Below the pieces are notes generated by a model. That model did no database searches, was not told the DNA's origin, and saw only the letters and a program-made list of their open reading frames with translations. The position numbers and the translations under genes were made by a program. Of a stretch of 64,000 bases of DNA, positions 26,467-35,819 are shown one piece after another; positions within the stretch are counted from its first letter, which is position 1, and each line of letters starts with the position of its first letter. Origin of the DNA: Desulfobacter curvatus DSM 3379 (GTDB lineage Bacteria > Desulfobacterota > Desulfobacteria > Desulfobacterales > Desulfobacteraceae); the NCBI RefSeq assembly GCF_000373985.1, contig NZ_KB892946.1, positions 1 to 64,000 of the forward strand. The letters run 5' to 3'.

Positions 26467-26500
26467 AAAGCCCCGACCGACAGCTGTCGACCGGGGCTTT
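26467..26500. terminator. Bidirectional intrinsic terminator
   Basis: aaagcccc (26467-26474) pairs with ggggcttt (26493-26500) around an inner cgacagctgtcg palindrome. A-rich and T-rich flanks make it work in both directions, between the methyltransferase (plus) and the porin (minus). Confidence 0.9.
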
Positions 26501-26542
26501 AAATTTTATCCCGGCGTTTTTTAGGTAGAAAGATGATCTTTT

Positions 26543-27574
26543 TTAAAAATCAATCTGGAATTTCATGCCGTAGTAGAGTTCATCACCTTCATCATTGCCG
26601 CTCATATCATCCATGGCATCAAGGAAGCCGATTTCCGGAACGATAGTAACGCCGCTGGCCAGAGTGAATGCGGCCTGTACATAGTAAGCCATGGCCTCAT
26701 CTTCATCATCAGCATCATCCAATTCGGTAGAAACATAGCCGATGCCGGCCTCAAGGGTAACCATATCATTCACTTGAAAGCCGACCACGCCAACTAGGCC
26801 ATAGGCATCGTTGTCCTTCAGCTCTCCGCCTACGATCGCGGGATCATCATCAGGCGCACATGCCAGGCCATAGGGGCCCACGTTCTGGCCAAACCAGGCG
26901 TCAGCAGCAATGTAGGCCGGACCGAAGTTGAATTTACCAGCCAGGGCCAGTATGTATGAATCCACATCGAATTCATCATCAATTTCATAGGTCTGGTATC
27001 CGGCAGCCGCCTCTATGGAAAAGCTGTCCATGGACAGTTTGTACTTGGCTTCCAGCTTGGGCATCACGACTTGCCTCTCATCTGTTGCATCATCCCCGTC
27101 CAGATCATGATCGACATTCGGCGAAATAGCTGCAATCTGGAATCCCCCGAAAGTCAAGCGGATCATGGGCCGGCGGCTTGCATCCACTTTGCCGTATTTC
27201 TTTAATCCCGCATTGTTGTCGTAGACCTGATTGCTTATGCCAAATTTAAGCAGGCTGTCGGTCTGTCCCACCAACAGCTTTCCACTGCCGAAATCCCACT
27301 CGCCGTATAAGTGACGGATATTGGCAACACCGTCGTCGGTTCCGTATTCAAAACGGCCGGCAAGCGTATCGGAGACCTTGACTTTGGCGCCGATGCGTGA
27401 ATCGGTCTGAAGGGTTTCGCTGTAATTGGTTTCTGAATCTCCTGTGCTGTCTTCTACATCGCTCCAGAAGGCTTCAATCCTGGCGCTGCCGTAAAAATTC
27501 CAATCCGCCGCCATAGCGTTTGAGCCCACAGCGAGTCCTGCCGCTAACACAACAAGTGCCATAAAACGTTTCAT
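26543..27574 (-). CDS. Outer-membrane porin
   Basis: 343 residues. A signal peptide MKRFMALVVLAAGLAVGSNAMA is followed by a general-porin start (ADWNFYGSARIEAFW), a GRFEYG strand, an acidic loop with repeated DDxD sequences, and a C-terminal Phe (MKFQIDF) as the barrel-assembly signal. Loop segments are very acidic (LDDADDEDEAMAY, DLDGDDATDE), which would favour cations or calcium. It has a 427-bp leader or intergenic region upstream with several hairpins, which suggests regulation of expression. Confidence 0.9.
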   Translation of the reverse strand: MKRFMALVVLAAGLAVGSNAMAADWNFYGSARIEAFWSDVEDSTGDSETNYSETLQTDSRIGAKVKVSDTLAGRFEYGTDDGVANIRHLYGEWDFGSGKLLVGQTDSLLKFGISNQVYDNNAGLKKYGKVDASRRPMIRLTFGGFQIAAISPNVDHDLDGDDATDERQVVMPKLEAKYKLSMDSFSIEAAAGYQTYEIDDEFDVDSYILALAGKFNFGPAYIAADAWFGQNVGPYGLACAPDDDPAIVGGELKDNDAYGLVGVVGFQVNDMVTLEAGIGYVSTELDDADDEDEAMAYYVQAAFTLASGVTIVPEIGFLDAMDDMSGNDEGDELYYGMKFQIDF

Positions 27575-28001
27575 CTTTTTTCCTTTCTAAAAAAATTGAA
27601 TTTTCCGGCTATGCAGCCGGAGCCTGTTCTTCAGCCCGTTTGCAGTCTAACGCCTTAAAATCCTGAAAAGGTAAAAGGCGTTAGATTTTTTATAACAGCC
27701 ACGGGCTGACCTGGTTTTTCACCGTGGTTCAGCCCACAACGAAAGTTGAAAGATCTGTGTTAATTACCCAGACTTTCTTATAAAAAAACGGTCTGAATTG
27801 ATGGGCCATTTTCTGCGGGTCAGGTTAGGCTGTTATTTTAAGATTATTAGTTTTCGACTAATCTTCAATAGGTTGCGCCAGGCGCAAAGAGGCAATATGG
27901 CATTTTTAAAAAAACCATTCTCGTTAATGGCCCGGTCCATGGTAATCTCCTGAAAAATATTTTAAATCAAACGATCATTTAAAAGAAAAAAGGATATATT
28001 T
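27575..28001. other. Divergent intergenic region with hairpins
   Basis: This 427-bp gap lies between the divergent porin and thiolase genes. It holds a ccggct/agccgg hairpin at 27605-27620, an 11-bp perfect inverted repeat at 27646-27656/27675-27685 followed by a T-run on the plus strand, and a repeat B copy at 27692-27780. On the minus strand the first two hairpins would sit in the porin mRNA leader. A plus-strand terminator here has no known upstream gene, so a small or antisense RNA is possible. Confidence 0.5.
27692..27780 (+). repeat. Repeat B, inverted copy
   Basis: The reverse complement reads ..ttgtgggctg..accagg..cagcccgtggctgttat, matching the family at 17588-17676 and 39260-39438 in the opposite orientation. 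Here it lies between two gene 5' ends rather than in a gene 3' flank. Confidence 0.75.
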
Positions 28002-29252
28002 ATGAAAGACGTTGTCATTGTATCAGCCTGCCGCACGGCCATAGGAGCCTTTGGCGGCACATTAAAAGACTTGAACGGTGCCTATCTTGCCGGTGTTACC
28101 ATGAAGGAGGCCGTCAAACGGGCAGGAATTGATCCTGCCGTCATTGATGACGTGCGTTACGGCACCTGTGTGGAGCACCACGATACCTTGAACACCACCC
28201 GGGTGGCTGCGCTGATGGCAGGTATTCCGGACACAGTGCCTGCCGTCACCATCAACCGGGTGTGCATTTCAGGAATGGAAGCGGTCTTGTCCGGTATGGC
28301 CATGATCCAGGCCGGCATGGCCGATGTGATCCTGGCAGGCGGCACCGAGCACATGTCCGGTGTGCCCTATGCCGTGCCCAAAGCCCGCTGGGGATGCCGT
28401 CTTCAGGATGCCAATTTTGTGGATGCCCTGATCCACTCACTGTATTGCGGGTCTCGTCTTCTGCCATTTGATGAAACGTCACCTGTGGACACCACCCAGC
28501 CCCCGGCCTCCGATTTTCTGGGCAAACCATATATTATGGGGCACACTGCGGAGTTTCTTGCACAGCTTCTGAACATCAGCAGAGCGGAAATGGACGAGGT
28601 TGCGCTTCGTTCACATAACAATGCGGAACGGGCCACCCTCGACGGCAGCTTTGCCGATGAAATCGTCCCCGTTGAAGTGCCCCAGCGCAAAAAAGAGCCC
28701 ATCATCTTTGACAAAGACGAACATTTCAAGCCCGGTATCACCCTGGAAAAACTTGCGGCCTTGCCCCCGGCTTTTATTCCAAAAACCGGTAAGGTCACTG
28801 CCGGCAACGCCTCGGGCATTAATGACGGTGCCACCGGTATGGTAATCATGTCCGCAGACAAGGCCAAAGAATTGGGGCTTACCCCCATGGCAAAAATAAA
28901 AGCCACGGGCATGGGAGCCTGCCATCCGTCCGTCATGGGGCTCTCTCCGGTTCCGGCGGTCAAGGACCTGATGGCAAAATCCGGAATTACCATCAATGAT
29001 TTTGACCTGATTGAGGTGAATGAAGCCTTTGCCGCCCAGTACCTGGCATGCGAAAAAGAGTTGAATCTTAACCGTGAGATTACAAATATTAACGGTTCCG
29101 GCATTGGCTTGGGGCACCCTATAGGCTCCACAGGGGCCCGGATCATGACCACGTTGATATATGCCATGAAAAACAATAACAAGCGCTTGGGTCTTGCCAC
29201 GCTTTGCGGCGGCGGCGGCGTATCAATGGCCTGTGCAATCGAGATGCTGTAA
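28002..29252 (+). CDS. Acetyl-CoA C-acetyltransferase (thiolase)
   Basis: 416 residues. The acylated cysteine lies in NRVCISGMEAVLSG (about residue 89), the conserved NEAFAAQYLACEKEL gives the thiolase Asn, GSGIGLGHPIGSTGAR supplies the active-site His, and LCGGGGVSMA supplies the second Cys. The enzyme condenses or cleaves acyl-CoA in fatty-acid or butanoate metabolism. It stands alone with a good AAAGGA site; no dehydrogenase or hydratase partners are adjacent. Length is slightly above the ~390 of typical members because of an insertion near residues 125-170 (KPYIMGHTAEFL region). Confidence 0.93.
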   Translation: MKDVVIVSACRTAIGAFGGTLKDLNGAYLAGVTMKEAVKRAGIDPAVIDDVRYGTCVEHHDTLNTTRVAALMAGIPDTVPAVTINRVCISGMEAVLSGMAMIQAGMADVILAGGTEHMSGVPYAVPKARWGCRLQDANFVDALIHSLYCGSRLLPFDETSPVDTTQPPASDFLGKPYIMGHTAEFLAQLLNISRAEMDEVALRSHNNAERATLDGSFADEIVPVEVPQRKKEPIIFDKDEHFKPGITLEKLAALPPAFIPKTGKVTAGNASGINDGATGMVIMSADKAKELGLTPMAKIKATGMGACHPSVMGLSPVPAVKDLMAKSGITINDFDLIEVNEAFAAQYLACEKELNLNREITNINGSGIGLGHPIGSTGARIMTTLIYAMKNNNKRLGLATLCGGGGVSMACAIEML

Positions 29253-29414
29253 TGCCGTTCAGGCGTAAAAACAGAAGCAGTATATGTTGAATTTAAGCAT
29301 AACAGATCTGCGCAGGTCCCTAAAATCGTCAAAACAAGTAAAAGGATTTGCCTTTTCACCTAGAACCGCGTAGAGATAGACATTAATTCTTACCCTTTTG
29401 CGAATTTTTGTCCC

Positions 29415-29972
29415 ATGAAAGAAAATAAAAATATCAAGCTGTTCAGACCCTTTATCATAGATGTGGAAGCATCAGGCTTTGGCTGCGAATCCTATCCCAT
29501 TGAAATCGGATTAGCGCTTGAAAAGGAAAACAGGTACTGCAGTCTGATTAAACCGGCGGATTGGTGGACCCATTGGGATATGGCAGCCCAAAAGATCCAC
29601 CACATTCCCCGGGATATTCTGACCCAACACGGTAAACCCCTGGGTCACGTGGCCAGGGAATTAAACCATATTTTAAAAAGCCTGACCGTTTATTCGGATG
29701 GATGGACCACGGACAAACCCTGGGTAACCCGGCTTTTTTCCGAAGCCGGTATCCGCCAGACCTTCACCATCAGTCCCCTGGAATGCATACTGACCGAACC
29801 CCAGATGGAAATCTGGCACGCCACCAAGGAAAGCATTATCGCCTCCATGGACCTGACCCGGCACAGAGCCTGTTCGGATGCCTTCATAATCCAGGAGACA
29901 TTTTTTCGTACCCGGATGAAAACACAGGACAAGTCACTGAACCTGCAACCCATTTTAGACATAAAAAGCTAG
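29415..29972 (+). CDS. DnaQ-like DEDDh 3'-5' exonuclease family protein
   Basis: 185 residues. Exo I is FIIDVEASGFG (D and E), Exo II is SDGWTTDKPWV (D), and Exo III is RHRACSDAFII (H and D), the DEDDh layout of single-domain exonucleases such as oligoribonuclease or DnaQ epsilon. It is shorter than epsilon and lacks a polymerase-binding tail. The gene is followed 4 bp later by darP, so the two are co-transcribed; together with darP an RNA-related role is attractive but inferred. Confidence 0.8.
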   Translation: MKENKNIKLFRPFIIDVEASGFGCESYPIEIGLALEKENRYCSLIKPADWWTHWDMAAQKIHHIPRDILTQHGKPLGHVARELNHILKSLTVYSDGWTTDKPWVTRLFSEAGIRQTFTISPLECILTEPQMEIWHATKESIIASMDLTRHRACSDAFIIQETFFRTRMKTQDKSLNLQPILDIKS

Positions 29973-29976
29973 AATA

Positions 29977-30522
29977 ATGATGTTACCCCCAGACAACACC
30001 CCTGATGCGCCACTGCCTTTAAGCAAAACAAAGAAAAAAAAAATTGCGGAAAACCTTCAACAGCTTGGAGAGGATTTAAGCCTGCTTTCCGTCAGCCAGC
30101 TTGAACTGCTCGACCTTGATCCGGACCTGTTTAAAGCCCTGGTCGAGGGAAAATCCATTACCGCCAATGTGGCGGCCAGGCGCCACAGGCAGTACATCGG
30201 TACCTTGATGAGGCAGGTGGACCCTGAACCTATTCTCGCCGCACTTGAACAGTTGAAAACCGCACCCACCGGTATTTACAGCCCCAAATCAGATATTGAT
30301 CCACAAACAGACAAGGACAGCCGGGCGTTGTTGGACAGGTTGCTGGCCTGGGATGATGATGCCATGGAAACAATCCTGTCAGCCGATCCCGATATGGACC
30401 GCCAGCACTTAAGACAGTTGGTTCGAAATGCCAACAAAGATATATCCACACAGAAAAAAAATTCAAAATCGCTGCAGGCATTGAAAGAACTAATTGCCCG
30501 GTTAAAAGTTAAGGAAGTATAG
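29977..30522 (+). CDS. darP: Ribosome-associated protein DarP/YjgA (DUF615)
   Basis: 181 residues. The family pattern is clear: PLSKTKKKKIAENLQQLGEDL, LELLDLDPDLFKAL and the basic ARRHRQYIGTLMRQVDPEPI motif. DarP binds the 50S precursor near the peptidyl-transferase centre and helps late assembly. It uses ATGATG at the start, 4 bp after the exonuclease stop. The family is typical of gamma- and beta-proteobacteria but also occurs in sulfate reducers. Confidence 0.85.
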   Translation: MMLPPDNTPDAPLPLSKTKKKKIAENLQQLGEDLSLLSVSQLELLDLDPDLFKALVEGKSITANVAARRHRQYIGTLMRQVDPEPILAALEQLKTAPTGIYSPKSDIDPQTDKDSRALLDRLLAWDDDAMETILSADPDMDRQHLRQLVRNANKDISTQKKNSKSLQALKELIARLKVKEV

Positions 30523-30963
30523 GGCATTGTCCTCATTGGCGATGGTGCTCCATGGATATGGGAATAAAGCCTAAAACTTAGCCATTCATGGGTACATGAT
30601 TTCTCCTTTTTGTACAAAAATTTTCTTAATCATATGTTCTTTTTTTCTTAATCATTTATAAGTATTTTTCAAGTCAGGTCCATTGTAAATGAATTTGTCC
30701 AAGCCTAAAGGCCGATAGCCGGAAATATGGATCAGCCTAAAGCGGTTGTCTATATTTTTTTTCAGCATTAGGTGTAAAATTTGCTTTCCACATAAAAGCG
30801 ATGTGTCTATGGTCGTAATCGTTTCATTGGAGCGGAGCAGCTTTTCATTATAGCTGTGTCAGAAGTAGGTACATGCGACACCAGAAACTAGGAAATGGAA
30901 TACTGGACTTAGAACGGATCTGAGTTCAATTCATTTGAATTATAATCTTTTTGGGGAGATGCA
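30523..30963. other. AT-rich intergenic region before PEP-CTERM gene
   Basis: No gene was found in this 441-bp gap. It is AT-rich with several T-runs. A -10-like tataat lies at about 30942, just upstream of the strong gggag ribosome site of the PEP-CTERM gene. Short gcctaaaggc and ggccgatagccgg pairs near 30700 could form small hairpins; no known riboswitch pattern was matched. Confidence 0.4.
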
Positions 30964-31476
30964 ATGAAACATCTAAAAATTTTTTGTCTTTGTCTTTCAG
31001 TATGGATCTTTTTAGCCGGTATAGCTTTGGCAACAACCATTACAGCAGTTGCAACTGATATTGAGAACACCACTTTAAATCAAGATCTCTGGGAATATGA
31101 ATTTACGGTATCTGGTTACGATTATAATACTGAAGATGGGTTTACTATTTACTTTGACTACAATTCTTTTGGTGCCATTGATCCTGATGGCGTTGTAGCT
31201 GCTCCAAATTCAGATTGGGATATACAAACCTGGAACCCTGATACTTCATTACCGGATGACGGCGGCTATGACGCCTTTGCTCTGAGTGATGATTATGCAT
31301 CTTTTACCGAAACGTTCACCGTTCAGGCCGTATTGCTGTCTAATGGTAATACCACAGCCTGGTATTATGAAACCTATGAGGCCGGTCAGTGGGACACTGT
31401 TCCAGAGCCAACCACAGCACTTTTATTAGGTATCGGGCTGATAGGGGCAGCAGGGGCACTCAGAAAAAGAGAGTAA
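30964..31476 (+). CDS. PEP-CTERM sorting-domain secreted protein
   Basis: 170 residues. A Sec signal peptide (MKHLKIFCLCLSVWIFLAGIALA) is followed by a beta-rich acidic mature region and a C-terminal tripartite signal: VPEPTTALLLGIGLIGAAGALRKR, that is PEP motif, hydrophobic helix and basic end. Such proteins are processed by exosortase (EpsH-like) and linked to exopolysaccharide export in sulfate reducers. The exosortase itself is not in this window. It precedes the large thrombospondin-repeat gene by 265 bp on the same strand. Confidence 0.92.
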   Translation: MKHLKIFCLCLSVWIFLAGIALATTITAVATDIENTTLNQDLWEYEFTVSGYDYNTEDGFTIYFDYNSFGAIDPDGVVAAPNSDWDIQTWNPDTSLPDDGGYDAFALSDDYASFTETFTVQAVLLSNGNTTAWYYETYEAGQWDTVPEPTTALLLGIGLIGAAGALRKRE

Positions 31477-31564
31477 TTTTAGAGCTGTCTGTTCGAGGTT
31501 CGCAAGGCAGGGCTATACGCCCTGCCGGCAGCGGCTCAAATACCGCTTCACGAAAAAGCCAAAG

Positions 31565-31670
31565 AATCGTCAACACATTTTAAAATGCCATTGACGGTTA
31601 TGCGGAAAGCCACGGGTTCAACAAGTTATATACTCTCTATAGGGCATTGAACAGCCGGGTTGCCGGAAGT
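31565..31670 (+). promoter_or_regulatory. Cyclic di-GMP-I (GEMM) riboswitch aptamer
   Basis: The pattern of a GEMM aptamer is present: a P2-type stem cgtcaa (31568-31573) with ttgacg (31591-31596), then gcggaaagccacgggttcaa and, after a variable loop, ttgaacagccgggttgccgg. The paired agccacgggttcaa / ttgaacagccgggttgcc segment is the hallmark P3 arm and joining region. It lies 72 bp upstream of the giant secreted protein, followed by a terminator-like stem and T-run. The ligand-binding half is slightly degenerate, so function needs testing. Confidence 0.7.
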
Positions 31671-31710
31671 TGAAAGCATCAACCTTCAGTAATCCGTTTT
31701 TTTATTTTTT
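31666..31710 (+). terminator. Riboswitch expression platform terminator
   Basis: gttga (31669-31673) and tcaac (31679-31683) form a hairpin with a short loop, followed after 14 nt by a T-rich tract (31697-31710). It overlaps the 3' edge of the aptamer, so ligand binding could decide termination. Confidence 0.5.
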
Positions 31711-31741
31711 AGCAGGTTAACAAATCATTAGGAGGGAGCAC

Positions 31742-34700
31742 ATGAAACAAGTCTTGAAGTTGTTATGGATGTGGGCGGCGGCCCTGGTACTTGCCGTTTC
31801 CTTGTACGTCCCCCAGGGTTTGGCAGCGGTAGGGCCAAATGATGATCTAACCGTTTCAAATTATACTTTAATTTCGAAACAGCGGGTGGGCCGTACGTAT
31901 TTTGTTTATACGTTTAAGGCGGATATTGCCAATTCATCTGTGTATGACTACCAGTCCATAACCGCCACCATCACCAACAGTTCTTCTGGCACGGTAATGC
32001 AGGACGGCAGCTTAAGCTTTCCCGATGTGAGTGCCGGGGGGGCCGCGACCTCAACCGACACCTTTTCATTCAAACAGAATAGACTGATTGCCTTTAGCTG
32101 GGACAACATCACTTTTATAGTAAGTGCTACCCAGGCCAGCGTTGAACCCACCGATACGGACAATGACGGCACTCCGGATGACGAGGACGGTTGCCCCACA
32201 GATCCCAATAAGACAGAACCCGGCACCTGTGGTTGCGGTGTGGCCGATACGGATACCGATACCGACGGAACGCCTGATTGTATTGATAGTTGCCCCAATG
32301 ACCCCAACAAGACAGCGCCTGGTATCTGCGGCTGCGGTGTTATTGATGCAGACACTGACGGTGACGGAGTAGCGGACTGCAACGACAACTGCCCCAATGA
32401 TCCGGAAAAGATAGAACCCGGCACTTGTGGTTGTGGTGTGGCCGATATGGATACCGATGCCGACGGAACGCCTGACTGTAGTGATGGTTGCCCCAATGAC
32501 CCCAACAAGATAGCGCCTGGTATCTGCGGCTGCGGTGTTATTGATACAGACACAGACGGTGACGGAGTAGCGGACTGCAACGACAACTGCCCCAATGATC
32601 CGGAAAAGATAGAACCCGGCAGTTGTGGTTGTGGTGTGGCCGATATGGATACCGATACCGACGGAACGCCTGACTGTAGTGATGGTTGCCCCAATGACCC
32701 CAACAAGACAGAACCTGGTAGCTGTGGTTGCGGTGTTGTCGATACAGACACAGACGGTGACGGAATAGCGGACTGCAACGACAACTGCCCGGAGATTGCC
32801 AATGCGGACCAGGCTGATACAGACGCCGACGGCGATGGCGATGTCTGTGATACAGATACACCCATTAACATTACAGGTGTTGTTACAGGCAGCGGGGCAT
32901 TGATCGCAGGTGCGACCGTAACCATTGGAACTACGGATCTTTTTATATCAACGACAACAACGGATTCAGGTGTTTTTACAATCACTTCACAACTGTCGGC
33001 TATTGGCGATATAACCATCGGCAACAATTTGTTGTTTCCCGTAAAGGTTGAGGCCCAAGGATATACTACAGGATATTTTAAAGTTGCGTGGGTAAATGGA
33101 CAGAATTTCTATGAGGGTGTAGAAGTTATTCTTTTGCCGATTACCACAGAGATCGACGAAAACGACGAGCTTGCAAGTGGTGTCAATATCGTTCGGCAGA
33201 CATCGGGAGGGAGTGAAACCATTGGAAAAATAACAATTTCCGATGATGTCATCGACGCGTCAGGCTATACAGGTCCCATTACAGGCAAAATCACCTATAT
33301 TGATCCTACAACATCCGATATCACAAGTATCCCGGGCGGCGATCTGCTGGCCCTACAAGGAAACGATCCAAACAACCCTGAGGACATCGTCTCTCTGGAA
33401 AGTCTTGGCATGATGGAATTCGATCTTGTGGATGCCAACGGAGTGGCTGTTAAAGCACTCGACGGAACTGCCGAGATCTGCATGAAGCTACCCGATGGAA
33501 TTGATGCTGATGTAGACGAAACCATTCCATTATGGCACTATGACCCGGATCAGGGCCTCTGGATTGAAGAAGGCTCAGGTACTGTGTCAGAAATTGATGG
33601 AGAACTTTGGATCTGCGGCAGTGTCGAGCATTTTACCTGGTGGAACTACGACCGCCCCGTTACCGATCATGCCTGTTTTAAATTTCAGATTTTGGATCTT
33701 TCTTCAGGGAATCCTATCAGCTATTCCAGTGTTTATGCCGAAGGGGTAAACTATGACGGTACATCTCCTGCAAGGCCCTGCGACTGTGACAGTGACGATC
33801 CATCTCCTTGTCCTGGCAGTTCAATGTATTCTTTTACCCTGTTGAGAAGCACGGCAACCAAGACCTATAATTTTGTAATTTATACGCTTATATCTGGTCG
33901 GAATTATTACTTTATGAACCATCCAGATCAGGATACTTATCCTGGCGCATACCGGCTCACAACCGACGAGTCCTTGGCCAGACGCTTTGAAACGCCTACT
34001 CTCCAGGGCAGTTGCTTGAATTCTGTTAACGTTGAAAACTGCAGCCTCCTTCCCGAAGCCGGATCCGATACCCCAGCTTCGGACGGAACCATAATCGTGG
34101 ATACGCAGAACATCAACTTTGCCCCCAGCATCTACAACCTGACTATTCCGGCAGAACTGGAAGGCGGAGCAACCATTGAGGTCTCCGCAGATGTCACGGA
34201 TATTAACGACGGTGACACTGTCAGCGTGACCTGGTCGGCCGGTTGCGGAAGCATTACTGATTTGTCTAATATTTCAGACACAATAGGGCCCGTGACTGTA
34301 AGTGCACAATACACAGCCCCTGAGACACTGTCCTACTGCAGGATCACGGTTACGGCAACTGACAGCAATGGTCTATCTTCAACAGCATATCAAAATATTT
34401 TGGTCAAGGGTGACGCAACCTACCGCGATATTTCAGGCATTCTGTACGGACCTGATGGAAATTCAGTTTCAGGCCAGGACGTCACATTATTGTATTATTA
34501 CACTAATGAGGATGAGTCTGAAGTATTTGAAACAGTTACAACCGATGGTGATGGCCGGTTCACCTTTGAAAACGTTCCCATCTGTATGAACCTGGATGGC
34601 GAAGCAACAGGATTTCGAGGGTATCTTGAAACCACCCTTTCGGTCGGCAACGATGCCACGGGCTGGACCGCTAACCGGTGGATTTCTTTGGACGGTTGCT

Positions 34701-35632
34701 CCAACGAGGATTTGGATATTTCAAGCTGCAGTTTTAACATCAACTATCCTCTCTTCTGGGGAACAGTATCGGGCGCATATTATGGTAGTGATGGAAATAT
34801 AGACACAAGCCAGTCAGATTCCTTATATTTAAGTGTACTGCCTGGTCTGCAAGGCAGTTTAAGTTTATGGACCGAGGTCCCTATGATAAGCGGAAAGTAC
34901 GGTCCTGTTTCCGGTCCTGTTTCATCAGCAACATATATATACTATTGGGATGGAACAATGGAGTGGGCTAGTGAACTCTCTGATTTGACAACGGTATCAC
35001 AGTCCATTGTCCGGGATTTCGGCCCAGTTGTAACCGTCAATGTCTCAGGCACGGTCTTTGGTAATGATGGTAATCCGCTAGCAGGAGCGACTGTTTACTG
35101 TCGAGGGTATGACAATGAAGAATTATTAGGAAGTACAACTACAGGGGATAACGGCCAATACAGCTTCAGTGCTTTAACTGCTCCTGTTTCAACGAATTCC
35201 GATTTGGACTGGTCCTATATGTATGCATACATCACGGTGGAAGATCAGGACCTGACCCAAAATAAAACCAGGTTCTATTTTGATGAAAAAGACATCAATA
35301 AAACCGTGGATGTCAACGGGCAAGGATGCACGGTAAATGGCAGGGTGGTAGATCCGACCGGAATACCGATTGAAGGGGCCGTTATTGATTTTTCGAATGA
35401 TGGCCGGTCGGGGGATGTTACCACAGGTGAAAACGGGGAATTCTCCCTTAGCGGCCTATCCACCGGAATGATTTATTTTATAATAAATGACCTGCCCGAT
35501 GAATATGATAATGGGAATGAATACTACTATTGGGGCTATTATTATTCCTATTTTGAATTCGCCGGTCAAGCAAAGCAGATTGATATGCAGATTAATAGCT
35601 TCTTGGATGATTGTTCCCTTTACGGATACTAA
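31742..35632 (+). CDS. Giant secreted protein with thrombospondin type 3 repeats and CarboxypepD-reg domains
   Basis: 1296 residues. A signal peptide (about 1-29) precedes a small beta domain, then a calcium-binding block at about 140-371 made of thrombospondin type 3-like repeats (DTDGDGVADCNDNCPNDP) with paired cysteines. Carboxypeptidase-regulatory-like beta-sandwiches occur near 376-460, 895-990, 1098-1185 and 1193-1250, and a PKD/Ig-like domain near 795-890. No membrane anchor or PEP-CTERM tail is visible; it ends FLDDCSLYGY. The many Asp and Cys residues suggest calcium-dependent rigidity. A matrix or adhesin role fits the c-di-GMP riboswitch upstream. Substrate or partner is unknown. 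Confidence 0.85.
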   Translation: MKQVLKLLWMWAAALVLAVSLYVPQGLAAVGPNDDLTVSNYTLISKQRVGRTYFVYTFKADIANSSVYDYQSITATITNSSSGTVMQDGSLSFPDVSAGGAATSTDTFSFKQNRLIAFSWDNITFIVSATQASVEPTDTDNDGTPDDEDGCPTDPNKTEPGTCGCGVADTDTDTDGTPDCIDSCPNDPNKTAPGICGCGVIDADTDGDGVADCNDNCPNDPEKIEPGTCGCGVADMDTDADGTPDCSDGCPNDPNKIAPGICGCGVIDTDTDGDGVADCNDNCPNDPEKIEPGSCGCGVADMDTDTDGTPDCSDGCPNDPNKTEPGSCGCGVVDTDTDGDGIADCNDNCPEIANADQADTDADGDGDVCDTDTPINITGVVTGSGALIAGATVTIGTTDLFISTTTTDSGVFTITSQLSAIGDITIGNNLLFPVKVEAQGYTTGYFKVAWVNGQNFYEGVEVILLPITTEIDENDELASGVNIVRQTSGGSETIGKITISDDVIDASGYTGPITGKITYIDPTTSDITSIPGGDLLALQGNDPNNPEDIVSLESLGMMEFDLVDANGVAVKALDGTAEICMKLPDGIDADVDETIPLWHYDPDQGLWIEEGSGTVSEIDGELWICGSVEHFTWWNYDRPVTDHACFKFQILDLSSGNPISYSSVYAEGVNYDGTSPARPCDCDSDDPSPCPGSSMYSFTLLRSTATKTYNFVIYTLISGRNYYFMNHPDQDTYPGAYRLTTDESLARRFETPTLQGSCLNSVNVENCSLLPEAGSDTPASDGTIIVDTQNINFAPSIYNLTIPAELEGGATIEVSADVTDINDGDTVSVTWSAGCGSITDLSNISDTIGPVTVSAQYTAPETLSYCRITVTATDSNGLSSTAYQNILVKGDATYRDISGILYGPDGNSVSGQDVTLLYYYTNEDESEVFETVTTDGDGRFTFENVPICMNLDGEATGFRGYLETTLSVGNDATGWTANRWISLDGCSNEDLDISSCSFNINYPLFWGTVSGAYYGSDGNIDTSQSDSLYLSVLPGLQGSLSLWTEVPMISGKYGPVSGPVSSATYIYYWDGTMEWASELSDLTTVSQSIVRDFGPVVTVNVSGTVFGNDGNPLAGATVYCRGYDNEELLGSTTTGDNGQYSFSALTAPVSTNSDLDWSYMYAYITVEDQDLTQNKTRFYFDEKDINKTVDVNGQGCTVNGRVVDPTGIPIEGAVIDFSNDGRSGDVTTGENGEFSLSGLSTGMIYFIINDLPDEYDNGNEYYYWGYYYSYFEFAGQAKQIDMQINSFLDDCSLYGY
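32291..32787 (+). repeat. 198-bp near-identical tandem repeats in TSP3 block
   Basis: Units begin at 32291, 32489 and 32687 (period 198 bp, 66 residues, each two 33-residue subunits). The DNA between units differs at only a few bases, far less than protein selection would require. This suggests recent unequal recombination or gene conversion that can change repeat number. Confidence 0.9.
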
Positions 35633-35737
35633 TTTGATGGATGATCGGGATTATTTTAAACAGGCAAGCGATGACGAAATATAAAAAGATTGTCTCAAGC
35701 CTGAAATATGGCCCCTGCGGCTACGGCCGGTAGACTC

Positions 35738-35780
35738 AAGGGCAGGTTCGGTGGTAGTTTTTCCCCGTTTCCTGCCCTTT
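35738..35780 (+). terminator. Intrinsic terminator after the giant gene
   Basis: aagggcagg (35738-35746) pairs with cctgcccttt (35771-35780), followed by a T-run. It sits between the convergent 3' ends of the giant secreted-protein gene and the patatin gene. Confidence 0.8.
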
Positions 35781-35819
35781 TTTATTGAACGGGCTGTTCT
35801 GAGACAATACGAATTGCAA

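Noticed and set aside
28403..29359. 318-residue minus-strand open frame over the thiolase
   Set aside because: The plus strand has all thiolase active-site motifs; the antisense frame is explained by codon bias.
32190..32810. Tandem repeats as a possible CRISPR array
   Set aside because: Units are coding, 198 bp long and have no unique spacers; they encode calcium-binding residues.
31948..33027. 359-residue minus-strand open frame
   Set aside because: It is the mirror of the TSP3 repeat DNA; its product is a low-complexity Ser/Pro/Val-rich sequence with no start signal.
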